From positions 1-64,000 of the forward strand of contig JAKANO010000001.1 in the NCBI GenBank assembly GCA_021812385.1: a stretch of 64,000 nucleotides of DNA. The letters run 5' to 3'. The first letter of the stretch is position 1. Each line of letters starts with the position of its first letter. A program made the position numbers and the translations under genes. This DNA is from Pseudomonadota bacterium. GTDB lineage: Bacteria; Pseudomonadota; Gammaproteobacteria; Burkholderiales; Thiobacteraceae. The notes beneath the pieces were generated by a model. It searched no databases and was not told the origin of the DNA. It was given only the letters and a program-made list of their open reading frames with translations. Below, piece by piece: positions 9,690 to 19,025 of this stretch.

Positions 9690-12600
9690 CTATGCCGTGC
9701 CCGGTGGAAGCTTTGCGGCATTGTTGATGGCCGCAATCAATTCACTGGCCTTGATCGGTTTGGTTAAGTAGCGATGAAACCCGGCTTTTAGTCCGCGCGC
9801 TACATCGATCGGCATGGCGTCGGCGGTTAGTGCAAGAACCGGGATCGCGCGCGTTGCGGCGTCGGCCTTGAGTGCCGACAGCACCGCATAGCCGTTCATG
9901 TCGGGCAGATTGATATCGAGCAGAATCACCTCCGGTCGGTAGCGGCGCGCCAGTTCCAGGCCATATTCGCCGTTGGTGGCCGAGATCAGGCCGACATCGG
10001 GCTGGCGCCGTAACATGGCCTGCACCACTTTCAAATTAGCGGCGTTGTCCTCCACGTAGAGCACTGTGTATCGAGGCGTATCGGCACTGGCCGATGGAGC
10101 GGCCGCGCTGCTGACCGCCGTTTGTTTAGAGGGAGCTAGCGGCAATTCCACCCAAAAGGTCGAACCGATGCCGGGGCTGGATTCGACGCCGAGTGTTGCA
10201 CCCATGAGTTCCGCCAGTTGTTTAGAAAGCGCCAAGCCAATGCCGGCGCCCTCCACTTCTCCCAGTTCCGCCCCGAGCCGTTCAAACGGCCGGAATAGCA
10301 GCGCTTGCTTGTCCTGGGCGATACCGGGACCGGTATCGGCAACGGCGATGCGCAGCCTGCCTTCTGCGCCAGGGTGGCAGGTGATGCTGATGCGTCCACC
10401 GGCATGGTTGTACTTGGCGGCGTTTGACAGCAAATTGACCAGGATCTGGCACAGCCGAGTGGAATCGGCTTGCACTTGAAGCGTGGGATCGCAGTGATTG
10501 CGCAGCACGATTTGGCGCGCGCTCATCATGGATTGCGTGATCTGCAAGGCTTGTGCCAGCACCTTATCCAGGGGTAGCGCTTGCACCTGAAGCGCGAGCT
10601 TGCCGGCCTCAATGCGCGATAAATCGAGCAGTTCGTTGATGAGTTCTAAAAGATGATCGCCGGCGCGGTGAATTTCATGCACGAAATCCATTTGCTCCGG
10701 CTGGATCGATTCCAGTTCCAGTACTTGGGCGAAGCCAAGAATGGCGTTCATGGGCGTACGCAGCTCATGCGACATGCGCGAGAGAAATTCACTTTTGGTT
10801 TTATTGGCGCGCTCGGCCTCATCGCGCGCGTGCATCAGTGCCGCTTCCGATCTCTTGCGTAGCGTGATGTCGCGCACGAAGGCGTAGAACAATTGTTCGC
10901 CATCGATGTCGACCAGGTTGACGCTGATTTCGACATCAACCATGCTGCCATTTTTGCGCCGGTGGCGGGTATCGAAGCGGTCATGTCCGTGCGCAATCAC
11001 CCGCTGCATATGCGCGGCCACATCCTGCGGCCTTTCATTGGCCTCGATATCCGGGATCGACAGTTGCAGCATCTCGGCTTCGTCATAGCCCAGCATGGCG
11101 CAGAACGCGGGGTTGGCGATGCGGATGCAGCCCTTGGCATCGGCTGAAAAAAAGCCATCGGGCGTCGTGTTCAAGATGATTTCATTGCGGCGGTTTTGCA
11201 GCTGAACCTCGGCGGTGCGTTGCAGCACGCGCGTCTCGAGTGATTCGGTGAGGAGCATCAATTCTTGTTCGCTGCGTTCGGCTGTTTCCAGCGCCTGGAT
11301 ACGGTCCGTGACGTTGGTAAGTGAGAGCACTAGCCCGGTGACACGGCCAGCATCGTTCTTCACCGGTACCAGCGTCCAATCCAAGTGTGTGGGCCCAGGT
11401 TCCGGATTGCTCGCGTACTCGAAGGGTTTAGCCCGAGCGACATGCGGCTCGCCCGTTTCGGCCACGCGGCGGAAAATGATTTCGTGCTGAGGGTTCGGAA
11501 ACAGCGCGAAATAGTTCTTGCCGATGAAGAATTCCGGTTGTTTGTGATCGGCTGCGGCATAGGCCGCGTTGACGCGCACGAAGTGCATGTCGGGGTCGAG
11601 ATAGGCGATCATGACTGGCGTGGTGTCGAGCACGGCGGCGACGATCTGGTTGTTGGCGCGCAGCGCTTCTTCAGCGACTTTACGCTTGGTGATATCCATC
11701 ATGTAGCTGATCATTCCAAGCGGCTGGTGATTTGCGTCATACAGCATCGATAATGTTAGATACCCGTAGAAACGCTCGCCGTTCTTGCGTTGCATGGTCA
11801 CTTCGGCGACATGCGATTCCTCGGCGCGAAGTGATGCAATGCCTTCATTCAGCAGGGTTGACAATTGATCCAGCGGGTAGAGCTGGGCGATGGGGCGCCC
11901 TAGCATCTCGCTGGCCGCGTACCCGAACATGCGCTCGGCGCCCTTATTCCAGCTGGTGACCAGGGCATCCAGATCGGTGGACACCACCGCATCGTGAATT
12001 TGATCGATGATCGTTGCCTGTTCCTGCAGGCGCTGCGCAATTTTATTTTTTTCAGTCACATCGGTGCCGACGCACACCATGAAGTTCATTTGGCCATCGG
12101 CGTCCAGCAACAGGGTGTTGGACCACTCGATCATGTGGCGCTCGCCATTTTTGCTGAGCCATTCATTGGTGTATTGCCCGGCCATGGCCTGGGAGTTGTG
12201 CACCAGCGTCTCAAAGGCATTTTTGCGAATGGACTCGGCATCTTCCGCCGGCAGAAAAGTATCCCAAGGGAATTTGCCTTCGATCTCTGCGAAGGCATAG
12301 CCGCTCAGTTTTTCGCAGGCGTGGTTGAAGCGCACGATGCGCCCCTCTGGATCCAACACCAGCACCAGTGCGCCGGCATTGTCGATGACGGAATTGGCCA
12401 GCAATTGCGTGCGTTGCAGGTCGCCGCTGAGTTGTTGTTGTGTAGAAAGCAAATCGGCGTAATGGGCGGTAAGGACGCCGAGTTCATCCAGCGAGAGCGG
12501 CAAGAGATTGGCGCGGGCGCGCTCCGGAATTGAGCCATTACGTGCGGCAATGAAGCGTTCCAGTGGCGCCAAGCCTTGGTGCAGGCTGCGCCAGGCAAGC

Positions 12601-13283
12601 CAAGTGCCGCCAGCGGCCAAGGCCAGCAGCGAGAACCACAAGGCCAATGTTTCCCATTGGAAAAAACCGGTGCGGTTGAAGTAATAGCCGAGCAGCAGGC
12701 TGTCAATCAGCAGCGGCGTGACAATACCCAGCATGAGTAACTTGAGCCATAGCGGAATAGCGGTGACGCTGACTCCGCGTGGCCCGAGATAGCGGCCGAG
12801 GCGGTCGATAAAGTAGAAGAAAATAGGAAAGACCGTTATCAGCACCACCGGAATCAGGCCGAACTGGTTGTACAGGTGTTGGTGCAGCTTGTAGCTGCGA
12901 ATGCCCAAGGCGTCGAGCGAGAAGTCGGCGCTCAGGGCGCCGCCGATGGAGTAAAGCGTCACCGCGCCAAGCAGGTACCAAGGCAGACGGGCAAACACGC
13001 GTTGCGCCGTGGCGGCGGCTAATGCGCGCTCCAGTTGCGTGAGATGAACGATGAAACGGTAGGCGCGCGGCGCCAGCGCTAGCCCTGTAAGCAAGGCGGC
13101 AAGGACATACGGGCCGGTGTAGCTGAAAAAAATGAGATAGAACTCGGGCATCGGATAGAAGCCCACCAAGCCCATCAAGGAGCCGCCTACAAACGGCGGC
13201 AGGAGCGTAGTCAGGAGTATCGCAATCGTGATGCTGCGGCGCAGCTGCTGGTCGCTTAGGGTGCTTATGACGGGTGTGGTCAT
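9690..13283 (-). CDS. Multi-PAS hybrid histidine kinase with membrane N-terminus
   Basis: A large hybrid sensor kinase, 1197 residues from ATG 13283. A GTG at 13349 would add 22 residues. The first 280 residues carry several hydrophobic segments (one near 15-40, others through 190-270), followed by a HAMP-like stretch. Four PAS-type domains follow, starting near residues 300, 440, 560 and 705. The HisKA box SHELRTPMNAILGF has phospho-accepting His839, and the ATPase domain carries NLLSNAAKYN, DTGPGI and GAGIGLALSK. The receiver has Asp1123 in LLDINLPDMNGY and the conserved lysine in YLTKPIK. No output domain follows, so phosphate must pass to a separate phosphotransfer protein. First of three related minus-strand kinase genes. 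Confidence 0.94.
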   Translation of the reverse strand: MTTPVISTLSDQQLRRSITIAILLTTLLPPFVGGSLMGLVGFYPMPEFYLIFFSYTGPYVLAALLTGLALAPRAYRFIVHLTQLERALAAATAQRVFARLPWYLLGAVTLYSIGGALSADFSLDALGIRSYKLHQHLYNQFGLIPVVLITVFPIFFYFIDRLGRYLGPRGVSVTAIPLWLKLLMLGIVTPLLIDSLLLGYYFNRTGFFQWETLALWFSLLALAAGGTWLAWRSLHQGLAPLERFIAARNGSIPERARANLLPLSLDELGVLTAHYADLLSTQQQLSGDLQRTQLLANSVIDNAGALVLVLDPEGRIVRFNHACEKLSGYAFAEIEGKFPWDTFLPAEDAESIRKNAFETLVHNSQAMAGQYTNEWLSKNGERHMIEWSNTLLLDADGQMNFMVCVGTDVTEKNKIAQRLQEQATIIDQIHDAVVSTDLDALVTSWNKGAERMFGYAASEMLGRPIAQLYPLDQLSTLLNEGIASLRAEESHVAEVTMQRKNGERFYGYLTLSMLYDANHQPLGMISYMMDITKRKVAEEALRANNQIVAAVLDTTPVMIAYLDPDMHFVRVNAAYAAADHKQPEFFIGKNYFALFPNPQHEIIFRRVAETGEPHVARAKPFEYASNPEPGPTHLDWTLVPVKNDAGRVTGLVLSLTNVTDRIQALETAERSEQELMLLTESLETRVLQRTAEVQLQNRRNEIILNTTPDGFFSADAKGCIRIANPAFCAMLGYDEAEMLQLSIPDIEANERPQDVAAHMQRVIAHGHDRFDTRHRRKNGSMVDVEISVNLVDIDGEQLFYAFVRDITLRKRSEAALMHARDEAERANKTKSEFLSRMSHELRTPMNAILGFAQVLELESIQPEQMDFVHEIHRAGDHLLELINELLDLSRIEAGKLALQVQALPLDKVLAQALQITQSMMSARQIVLRNHCDPTLQVQADSTRLCQILVNLLSNAAKYNHAGGRISITCHPGAEGRLRIAVADTGPGIAQDKQALLFRPFERLGAELGEVEGAGIGLALSKQLAELMGATLGVESSPGIGSTFWVELPLAPSKQTAVSSAAAPSASADTPRYTVLYVEDNAANLKVVQAMLRRQPDVGLISATNGEYGLELARRYRPEVILLDINLPDMNGYAVLSALKADAATRAIPVLALTADAMPIDVARGLKAGFHRYLTKPIKASELIAAINNAAKLPPGTA

Positions 13284-13370
13284 TGGGACACGCTGTGGCT
13301 TTACGTTCAACCTTCGTATTGACGAGCAAGGTATGCTTCGACGCTTCACTTGCTCTATCGCTTAAAGCGA

Positions 13371-16103
13371 TTATGCCATGTTTAGTTTCAGCTGCCGTCG
13401 CATTGCTTGCATGAGGTCTTCGATCCCGATGGGCTTAGTCAGGTATTCAACAAATCCGGCCTTGAGCCCCTTTTCGATATCGATCGGCATGGCATCTGCC
13501 GAGAGCGCGAGTACCGGGATGTCGCGCGTGCTGCTGTCGGCTTTGAGTGCGTCCAGCACCGCGTAGCCATTCATGCCCGGCAAATGAATGTCGAGCAAGA
13601 TGGCGTCGGGGCGGTAGCGGCGCGCCAGTTCCAGGCCGTATTCGCCGTTGCTGGCCGAGAGCAGCATCAGCTGTGGCTGATGCCGGAACATGGCCTCGAC
13701 CAGGCGCAAGTTGGCGGCGTTATCCTCGATGTAGAGCACCTTGTGCTGCGCACTGTCGGCATTGATCGGGATGTCCGGCAGTGCCGGCGTTAAGGTTTCT
13801 TCAACCGCGGAAGCGGTCGGTAAATCGAGCCAGAAGGTGGAGCCCATGCCGGGGCTGCTATCGATTCCAAGGGTACCGCCCATCAGCTCGGCCAGTTGTT
13901 TGGAAAGCGCGAGCCCGATGCCGGTGCCGCCCACTTCGGTGTATTCGGCGCCCAAGCGCTCGAACGGTTGAAACAGGTAGGCCTGTTTTTCCGGCGCAAT
14001 GCCTGGGCCGCTATCCGTCACGGCGATGCGCAGCAGTTTGTCGTCGCGGCACTGGCATTCGAGCACGATGCGCCCGCCTTCGTGATTGTATTTGGCGGCA
14101 TTCGACAACAGGTTTACCAAGATCTGTTTCAAGCGCGTCGGGTCGGCCAGTACGGTAGCGTGCGCATCGCATTGATTGATCAATCCGATTTGCCTGCTGC
14201 TGATGAGCGGCTGTGTGATTTGCAACGCGTCGAATACCGCTGACCGGACATTGACCGATTGCAGTACGGTCAGCATTTTTCCGGCGTCGATGCGCGACAG
14301 GTCGAGGAGTTCGTCGATGAGCACGAGCAGGTGATCGCCGGCGCGGTGAATTTCGGATACAAAGTCGAGCTGTTCGGGATTGATGTTTTCGGTCTCCAGC
14401 ACTTGCGCGAAGCCGAGAATGGCGTTCATCGGCGTGCGCAGCTCATGCGACATGCGCGAGAGAAATTCGGATTTGGCGCGGTTGGCGCGCTCGGCCTCGT
14501 TCTTGGCCGTCTGCAAGGCATGGGTGCGCTCCCGCACCAGTTCTTCGAGGTGCAAGCGATGCTGTTCGAGTTCTTGCTGAAGTGTTTTGATTTGCGTGAT
14601 ATCGCGATGCACTGCCAGCCAGACCTCGCCATGGGTGGGGTGGGTGAAAGTGGAAATGGAGGCGGAGCACCAGAAGGTAGTGCCGTCTTTTTTGATATTT
14701 TCGATATCGCCTTGCCATGCCCCATGTTCGTTCAGGATGCGGATGATTTCGCCAGCGGTATCGCGCGGATTATTTTTGGAATGGCCATTGAGCATTGCAA
14801 TGGGCTGGTCGATCAATTCTCCCTTGCCGTAACCAAACATGCGTTCGGCGCCGGCATTGCTGTAAACGATGCTGGCGTTCGCCGAGTTGATCAGCAGCAC
14901 CGCTTCGGACATCTGTTCCAGTATGCGGGCCTGAAGGCGGATGTCATCTTCGAGCGTGGCCTGATGACTGATGCGTTGGTGCTTGTAACGTTCGGGCAGG
15001 ACTGGGTCAATGGCGCCGAATTTTTCGACGATGGCGAAGACGCCGTTCGCCTCGCAGCGCGATAGATAGGCGTTGATGGCCGCATGTTGAGTTGCTGGGT
15101 CCATGCGCACGATGCCTTGCGGGCCGGATACTTGGATGGTTTTTAGCGTGTCGATCAGCGCCTCGTGATCGAGGCTGCCGGCCTGGTTGGCCGCATTGGC
15201 GAAAGCCTTGACGCAGAGGTAGGTACCCTCGCCGAAGTTGGTGAGAATGCCATTTCCTTGCGGCCAAATTCCGCTGACGCCCGGCTGGCCGGCCAAGCGC
15301 GCGAGATAATTGCGATTTGCATCGCTGTCCACGGCCATGAAGTAGGTGTTGCTGGAGTAGAAACCGGCGCGCACTTCGGGCGGCAGGATGCTCGCCATAA
15401 TTTCGTCGTAGTGCCCCATCACCACGGCGATGCATTTCTTCAGGCCGCGCTGGGTAAAGCGCGTGAGCAAATGCACTTGATCCGCGCCAGCGAAATACGG
15501 GACGAAAACATCGGGCGCCACAGCCTCTAAATGATCCAGCAAACGCTCGATGGTCTCGGCGTCGACGCCAATCGGGCAATATTCTTCACCGACGATTGCA
15601 CCGCCGGCGCGCACCAATGCGCGCTTGGCGGCATCGATAGAGCCGCGTGGCCATTCGTAGTTGTTGCCGGCGAAATACATGCGCGGGCCATATTGCTTGA
15701 GCATGTAGGGGATCATGCGGTCGATTTGCTGATTGGGCAGCGCGGCGAAATGAAAAAAATAGCGGCTGAGGATGCTGCCCTCATAGAAGGAAAAATTTAG
15801 ATATGGAATCTTGCGCGGTTCCGCCACGCGATAGGCGACGGCAATGCGTGAATTGGATAGCAGGTTGCCGATGATGCTGACGCAACGATGGTGATCCACC
15901 AGTTTTTCGGCGGCGGCAACTGCGCTTTCGGGCAGGCTGCCATCGTCTTCGACCACCAGCTCCAGCGGTCGGCCCAGCACGCCGCCGTTTTCATTGACCT
16001 CTTGGCAGGCGATTCTTCCGGCGCGCTCGATTTCCGAGCCGTAGATTCCCACCAAGCCGGTGAGTGGTGGCATCAGGCCTAATTTAACGCTATTTTCCGC
16101 CAT
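13371..16103 (-). CDS. Hybrid histidine kinase with amide/urea-type solute-binding sensor
   Basis: A 910-residue hybrid kinase. Residues 1-375 resemble periplasmic binding proteins of the branched-chain amino acid/amide-urea type (VKLGLMPPLTGLVGIYGSEIERAG; later NSRIAVAYRVAE and FAGNNYEWPRGS). No signal peptide or membrane segment precedes this domain and none separates it from the kinase, so the sensor should be cytoplasmic, as in AmiC-like regulators. A PAS domain follows (about 385-510), then HisKA with His553, the ATPase domain (NLLSNAAKYN, DSGPGI, GTGIGLALSK) and a receiver with Asp838 in LLDIHLPGMNGY. Its core is closely similar to both neighbours. Ligand unknown; amides, urea or short amino acids are guesses from the fold. 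Confidence 0.93.
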   Translation of the reverse strand: MAENSVKLGLMPPLTGLVGIYGSEIERAGRIACQEVNENGGVLGRPLELVVEDDGSLPESAVAAAEKLVDHHRCVSIIGNLLSNSRIAVAYRVAEPRKIPYLNFSFYEGSILSRYFFHFAALPNQQIDRMIPYMLKQYGPRMYFAGNNYEWPRGSIDAAKRALVRAGGAIVGEEYCPIGVDAETIERLLDHLEAVAPDVFVPYFAGADQVHLLTRFTQRGLKKCIAVVMGHYDEIMASILPPEVRAGFYSSNTYFMAVDSDANRNYLARLAGQPGVSGIWPQGNGILTNFGEGTYLCVKAFANAANQAGSLDHEALIDTLKTIQVSGPQGIVRMDPATQHAAINAYLSRCEANGVFAIVEKFGAIDPVLPERYKHQRISHQATLEDDIRLQARILEQMSEAVLLINSANASIVYSNAGAERMFGYGKGELIDQPIAMLNGHSKNNPRDTAGEIIRILNEHGAWQGDIENIKKDGTTFWCSASISTFTHPTHGEVWLAVHRDITQIKTLQQELEQHRLHLEELVRERTHALQTAKNEAERANRAKSEFLSRMSHELRTPMNAILGFAQVLETENINPEQLDFVSEIHRAGDHLLVLIDELLDLSRIDAGKMLTVLQSVNVRSAVFDALQITQPLISSRQIGLINQCDAHATVLADPTRLKQILVNLLSNAAKYNHEGGRIVLECQCRDDKLLRIAVTDSGPGIAPEKQAYLFQPFERLGAEYTEVGGTGIGLALSKQLAELMGGTLGIDSSPGMGSTFWLDLPTASAVEETLTPALPDIPINADSAQHKVLYIEDNAANLRLVEAMFRHQPQLMLLSASNGEYGLELARRYRPDAILLDIHLPGMNGYAVLDALKADSSTRDIPVLALSADAMPIDIEKGLKAGFVEYLTKPIGIEDLMQAMRRQLKLNMA

Positions 16104-16184
16104 GGAACGCTACCCTATAAATGCTGCATGATTTTTCGTGCCTGCGCGATGTTCAGTGTCATGCGTAATGTGTCGGCTAGCGAT

Positions 16185-18776
16185 TCAACTGCACGCGGGT
16201 TTCATCTGGTCCACAAGTAAAGCGGCTAGCAGCGCTTCCAGGAGTTCTTCCAGCTTGACGGGCTTGGTGAGGTAGCGCGCGAACCCGGCCTTCAATCCAA
16301 TTTCGATATCGATCGGCATGGCGTCGGCCGAGAGCGCGAGCACCGGGATGTCGCGCATGGCGCTGTCGGCTTTGAGCGCAGCCAGCACGGCATAACCATC
16401 CATGCCTGGCAGATGGATGTCGAGCAGTATGGCGTCCGGTCGATAACGCCGCGCCAGTTCCAGGCCATATTCGCCGTTGCTGGCCGAGATCAGGCTGATA
16501 TCCGGATGGCGCCGCAGCATGGTCTCGACGACTTTCAGATTGGCGGCGTTGTCCTCGATGTAGAGTACTTTGATGCGCTTCATGTCGACTGCGCCGGCGG
16601 GCGTGGTTTCGGGTGCCGCCTGCATAGTCGCGGCGCGCGGCAGGTCGATCCAGAAGGTGGAGCCTTTCCCTTGCGTGGAGTTGACGCCGAGTTCGGCGCC
16701 CATGAGTTCGGCCAGTTTTTGGCACAGGCTTAAGCCGATGCCGGTGCCGGCGACGGTGGTCAATTCGGCACCCAAACGCTCGAACGGCGTGAAGATATTG
16801 TCTAGCTTGTCAGGGGCGATCCCTGGGCCGGTATCGGTGACGCTGATGCGCCAATACAGGTCGCCGTGTGCTTGGCAGTTAATGTGGATGCTGCCGCCGT
16901 CGCGGTTGTATTTGGCGGCATTGGAAATCAAATTGAACATGATCTGGCGCAATCGGGTGGCATCGGCAAGCACCACGACTTCGGCGGGACATTGGTTGAT
17001 GACGCTGATGCGCTGTTTTTTGATGATGGGTTCGGCCAGTCCCAAAGCGTTTTGCAGCACTGGGCCTAGATGCACCGGCGCAATGCGGGTGGCCAGTTTG
17101 CCGGCTTCGATACGCGAGAGGTCGAGCAATTCGTCGATGAGTGCCAGGAGGTGTTTTCCCGCTTGATAAATTTCCGCGACGAAGCTTTGTTGCTCCGGGT
17201 TCAGGGCTTCGAGTTCCAGTACCTGGGCGAAACCGAGGATGGCGTTCATCGGCGTGCGCAGTTCGTGCGACATGCGCGATAGGAATTTGCTCTTGGCGGC
17301 GTTGGCGCGCTCGGCCTCTTCTTTGGCGCGTAACAAGAGCGCTTCCGAATGTTTGCGCTCGGTGATGTCCTGCACGGTTCCGGTTAGGCTGAGCGCTTGG
17401 CCGTTGGCGTCGACCGTGGCAATCGCCTCTTCGTGTACCCAGCGCACTTCGCCATCGGGCAGCACGATGCGATGGTCTATGCTATGCCGCGCGCCGCGCG
17501 CGAAGGCCAGTCGTTCGGATTCCTTGATGTGTTCCACATCCTCTGGATGCAGGGCCGCGATGAAGCGTTCATAGCTCGGCTCGAAAGATTTGGGTAGGTG
17601 GCCGAAGATGCGGAAGATTTCATCGGACCAGGTAAGTTTGCCGCTGGCGACATCCCAGTTCCAGTTGCCCATATGGGAGATGCGTTGTGCGTCTTCCAGC
17701 ATGGCGGTGCGCTGCGAAATGAGTTGTTCCAGATGCGAACGGTAGAGTTCCAGTTCCTGTTGCGCGCTTTTGAGTTCGCTGATGTCGGTGACGGTGCCGG
17801 TGTAGCCGCGCAAATTGCCGGCCTTATCCGTTAGCTTCGATGCCTGGCCGAACAGCCAGGAGGCGGAACCGTCCGGGCGCTGAAAACGGTATTCGAGGGC
17901 GAACGGCGCGTCGCGTTCCACAAAGTCCTGCCAGGCGCTAAAGATCTGTTGCGCGTCTTCCGGGTGCAATGCTTTTACCCAGCCTTCGCCCATGGCTTGC
18001 TGCGCGGAAAGTCCGGCGAGCTGGCACCAGCGCGCATTGACGAAAGTGCAGTGGCCTTTTAGGTCGGTTTCATACACGCCTACTGGGGCGCCCGTGACCA
18101 GCGCGGAAAAGCGTTGTTCGCTTTGCTCCACGCGCCGCAATAAGGGGCGCGTGACGCGGGTGAATATCCAGGCGCCGAGTGCGATCAGGAGCGCGCCGAT
18201 TAAGCCAGCCCAAAGGCTGGCCCGAATAAATGGCGCCTTGACCGTCGCCGTATCAATTTTATAGACGATGCCGATGCCCAAGGTTGGCACCGGGGCGTAA
18301 CCGGCCAATACCGATGTTCCGCTGTAGTCCGGTAGTTCGCCGCTGCCGCGTTCGCCGTGTAGCGCCAGAAATAGCGGACGCGCAAGTACGCCATCAAAGG
18401 GCACGCGCGCGACTTCTTGCAGGCCTTTGCCGGGGATGGCGCGCAATAGTTGCATGGTGCTGCCCAAACGGCGGCCAACAATGATTTCGCTGGTTTGTTT
18501 GGCGCGGTTTTGCATGAGCATGCCCGCCTCGATCTGGCTCATGGTGGCGCCCCAGTGCCCCTGCGGGTTGGTGTGCTCGCTGTAACGTTTGTCGAATTGC
18601 GCCACGGCCTCGAGCAGGTTGGCCAAGGTGTTGGCGCTGCGTTGCATTTCAAGCAGGGTTTCGTCGTAGGCGGTGCGGTAGAGCAGGGTGACAGCGCTGG
18701 CGCCAACGATGATGGCGATCGCAGCCATGGACGCGATCAGTATGCGCAGTGTGTGTAAGCGGTAAGTGTGGTACAT
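16185..18776 (-). CDS. Hybrid histidine kinase with periplasmic sensor and two PAS domains
   Basis: An 863-residue inner-membrane hybrid kinase. One membrane helix lies at about 10-32 and a second near 188-210. The roughly 150 residues between them form a periplasmic sensor containing NRAKQTSEIIVGRR and a Cache-like end (GYAPVPTLGIGIVYKID). Two PAS/PAC domains (about 225-345 and 360-480) are followed by HisKA with His504 in SHELRTPMNAILGF, an ATPase domain (NLISNAAKYN, DTGPGI, GTGIGLSLCQ) and a receiver with Asp786 in LLDIHLPGMDGY. The three-gene row 18776 to 9690 is probably transcribed in this order, since this gene is furthest upstream. No response regulator or Hpt gene lies beside them. 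Confidence 0.94.
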   Translation of the reverse strand: MYHTYRLHTLRILIASMAAIAIIVGASAVTLLYRTAYDETLLEMQRSANTLANLLEAVAQFDKRYSEHTNPQGHWGATMSQIEAGMLMQNRAKQTSEIIVGRRLGSTMQLLRAIPGKGLQEVARVPFDGVLARPLFLALHGERGSGELPDYSGTSVLAGYAPVPTLGIGIVYKIDTATVKAPFIRASLWAGLIGALLIALGAWIFTRVTRPLLRRVEQSEQRFSALVTGAPVGVYETDLKGHCTFVNARWCQLAGLSAQQAMGEGWVKALHPEDAQQIFSAWQDFVERDAPFALEYRFQRPDGSASWLFGQASKLTDKAGNLRGYTGTVTDISELKSAQQELELYRSHLEQLISQRTAMLEDAQRISHMGNWNWDVASGKLTWSDEIFRIFGHLPKSFEPSYERFIAALHPEDVEHIKESERLAFARGARHSIDHRIVLPDGEVRWVHEEAIATVDANGQALSLTGTVQDITERKHSEALLLRAKEEAERANAAKSKFLSRMSHELRTPMNAILGFAQVLELEALNPEQQSFVAEIYQAGKHLLALIDELLDLSRIEAGKLATRIAPVHLGPVLQNALGLAEPIIKKQRISVINQCPAEVVVLADATRLRQIMFNLISNAAKYNRDGGSIHINCQAHGDLYWRISVTDTGPGIAPDKLDNIFTPFERLGAELTTVAGTGIGLSLCQKLAELMGAELGVNSTQGKGSTFWIDLPRAATMQAAPETTPAGAVDMKRIKVLYIEDNAANLKVVETMLRRHPDISLISASNGEYGLELARRYRPDAILLDIHLPGMDGYAVLAALKADSAMRDIPVLALSADAMPIDIEIGLKAGFARYLTKPVKLEELLEALLAALLVDQMKPACS

Positions 18777-19025
18777 GCAACGCCCTGCGTTATTTTTTAT
18801 TATATTTTTCTTGGGCCAGCGTTGATAAAAAGTAGGTATCGCATGCTGGCGCTTCGCTTAAAACCCTACTTAAATCATGGTATTGCTGTGGGTTATTAGT
18901 CGAATGTATTGTACGGCGCGATTTGAAATAACTTCAGATTATTTTGGGTGGGGCAAGCGCGTAGCAGCGTTGCGCGCTTGATTAAAGAGAAGCGCGCGGC
19001 GCTGTTGATGGGGTTGGGGGCGGGG
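18777..19025. other. Intergenic gap between kinase row and ybiT
   Basis: The 249 bp hold no gene I can support. The left part is AT-rich just upstream of the minus-strand kinase start and is the natural place for its promoter. AAGTAGG at 18830-18836 and CCTACTT at 18865-18871 form a 7-bp inverted repeat with a 28-base loop, which could be an operator or a weak hairpin. No clear intrinsic terminator for ybiT is seen to the right. Confidence 0.4.
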
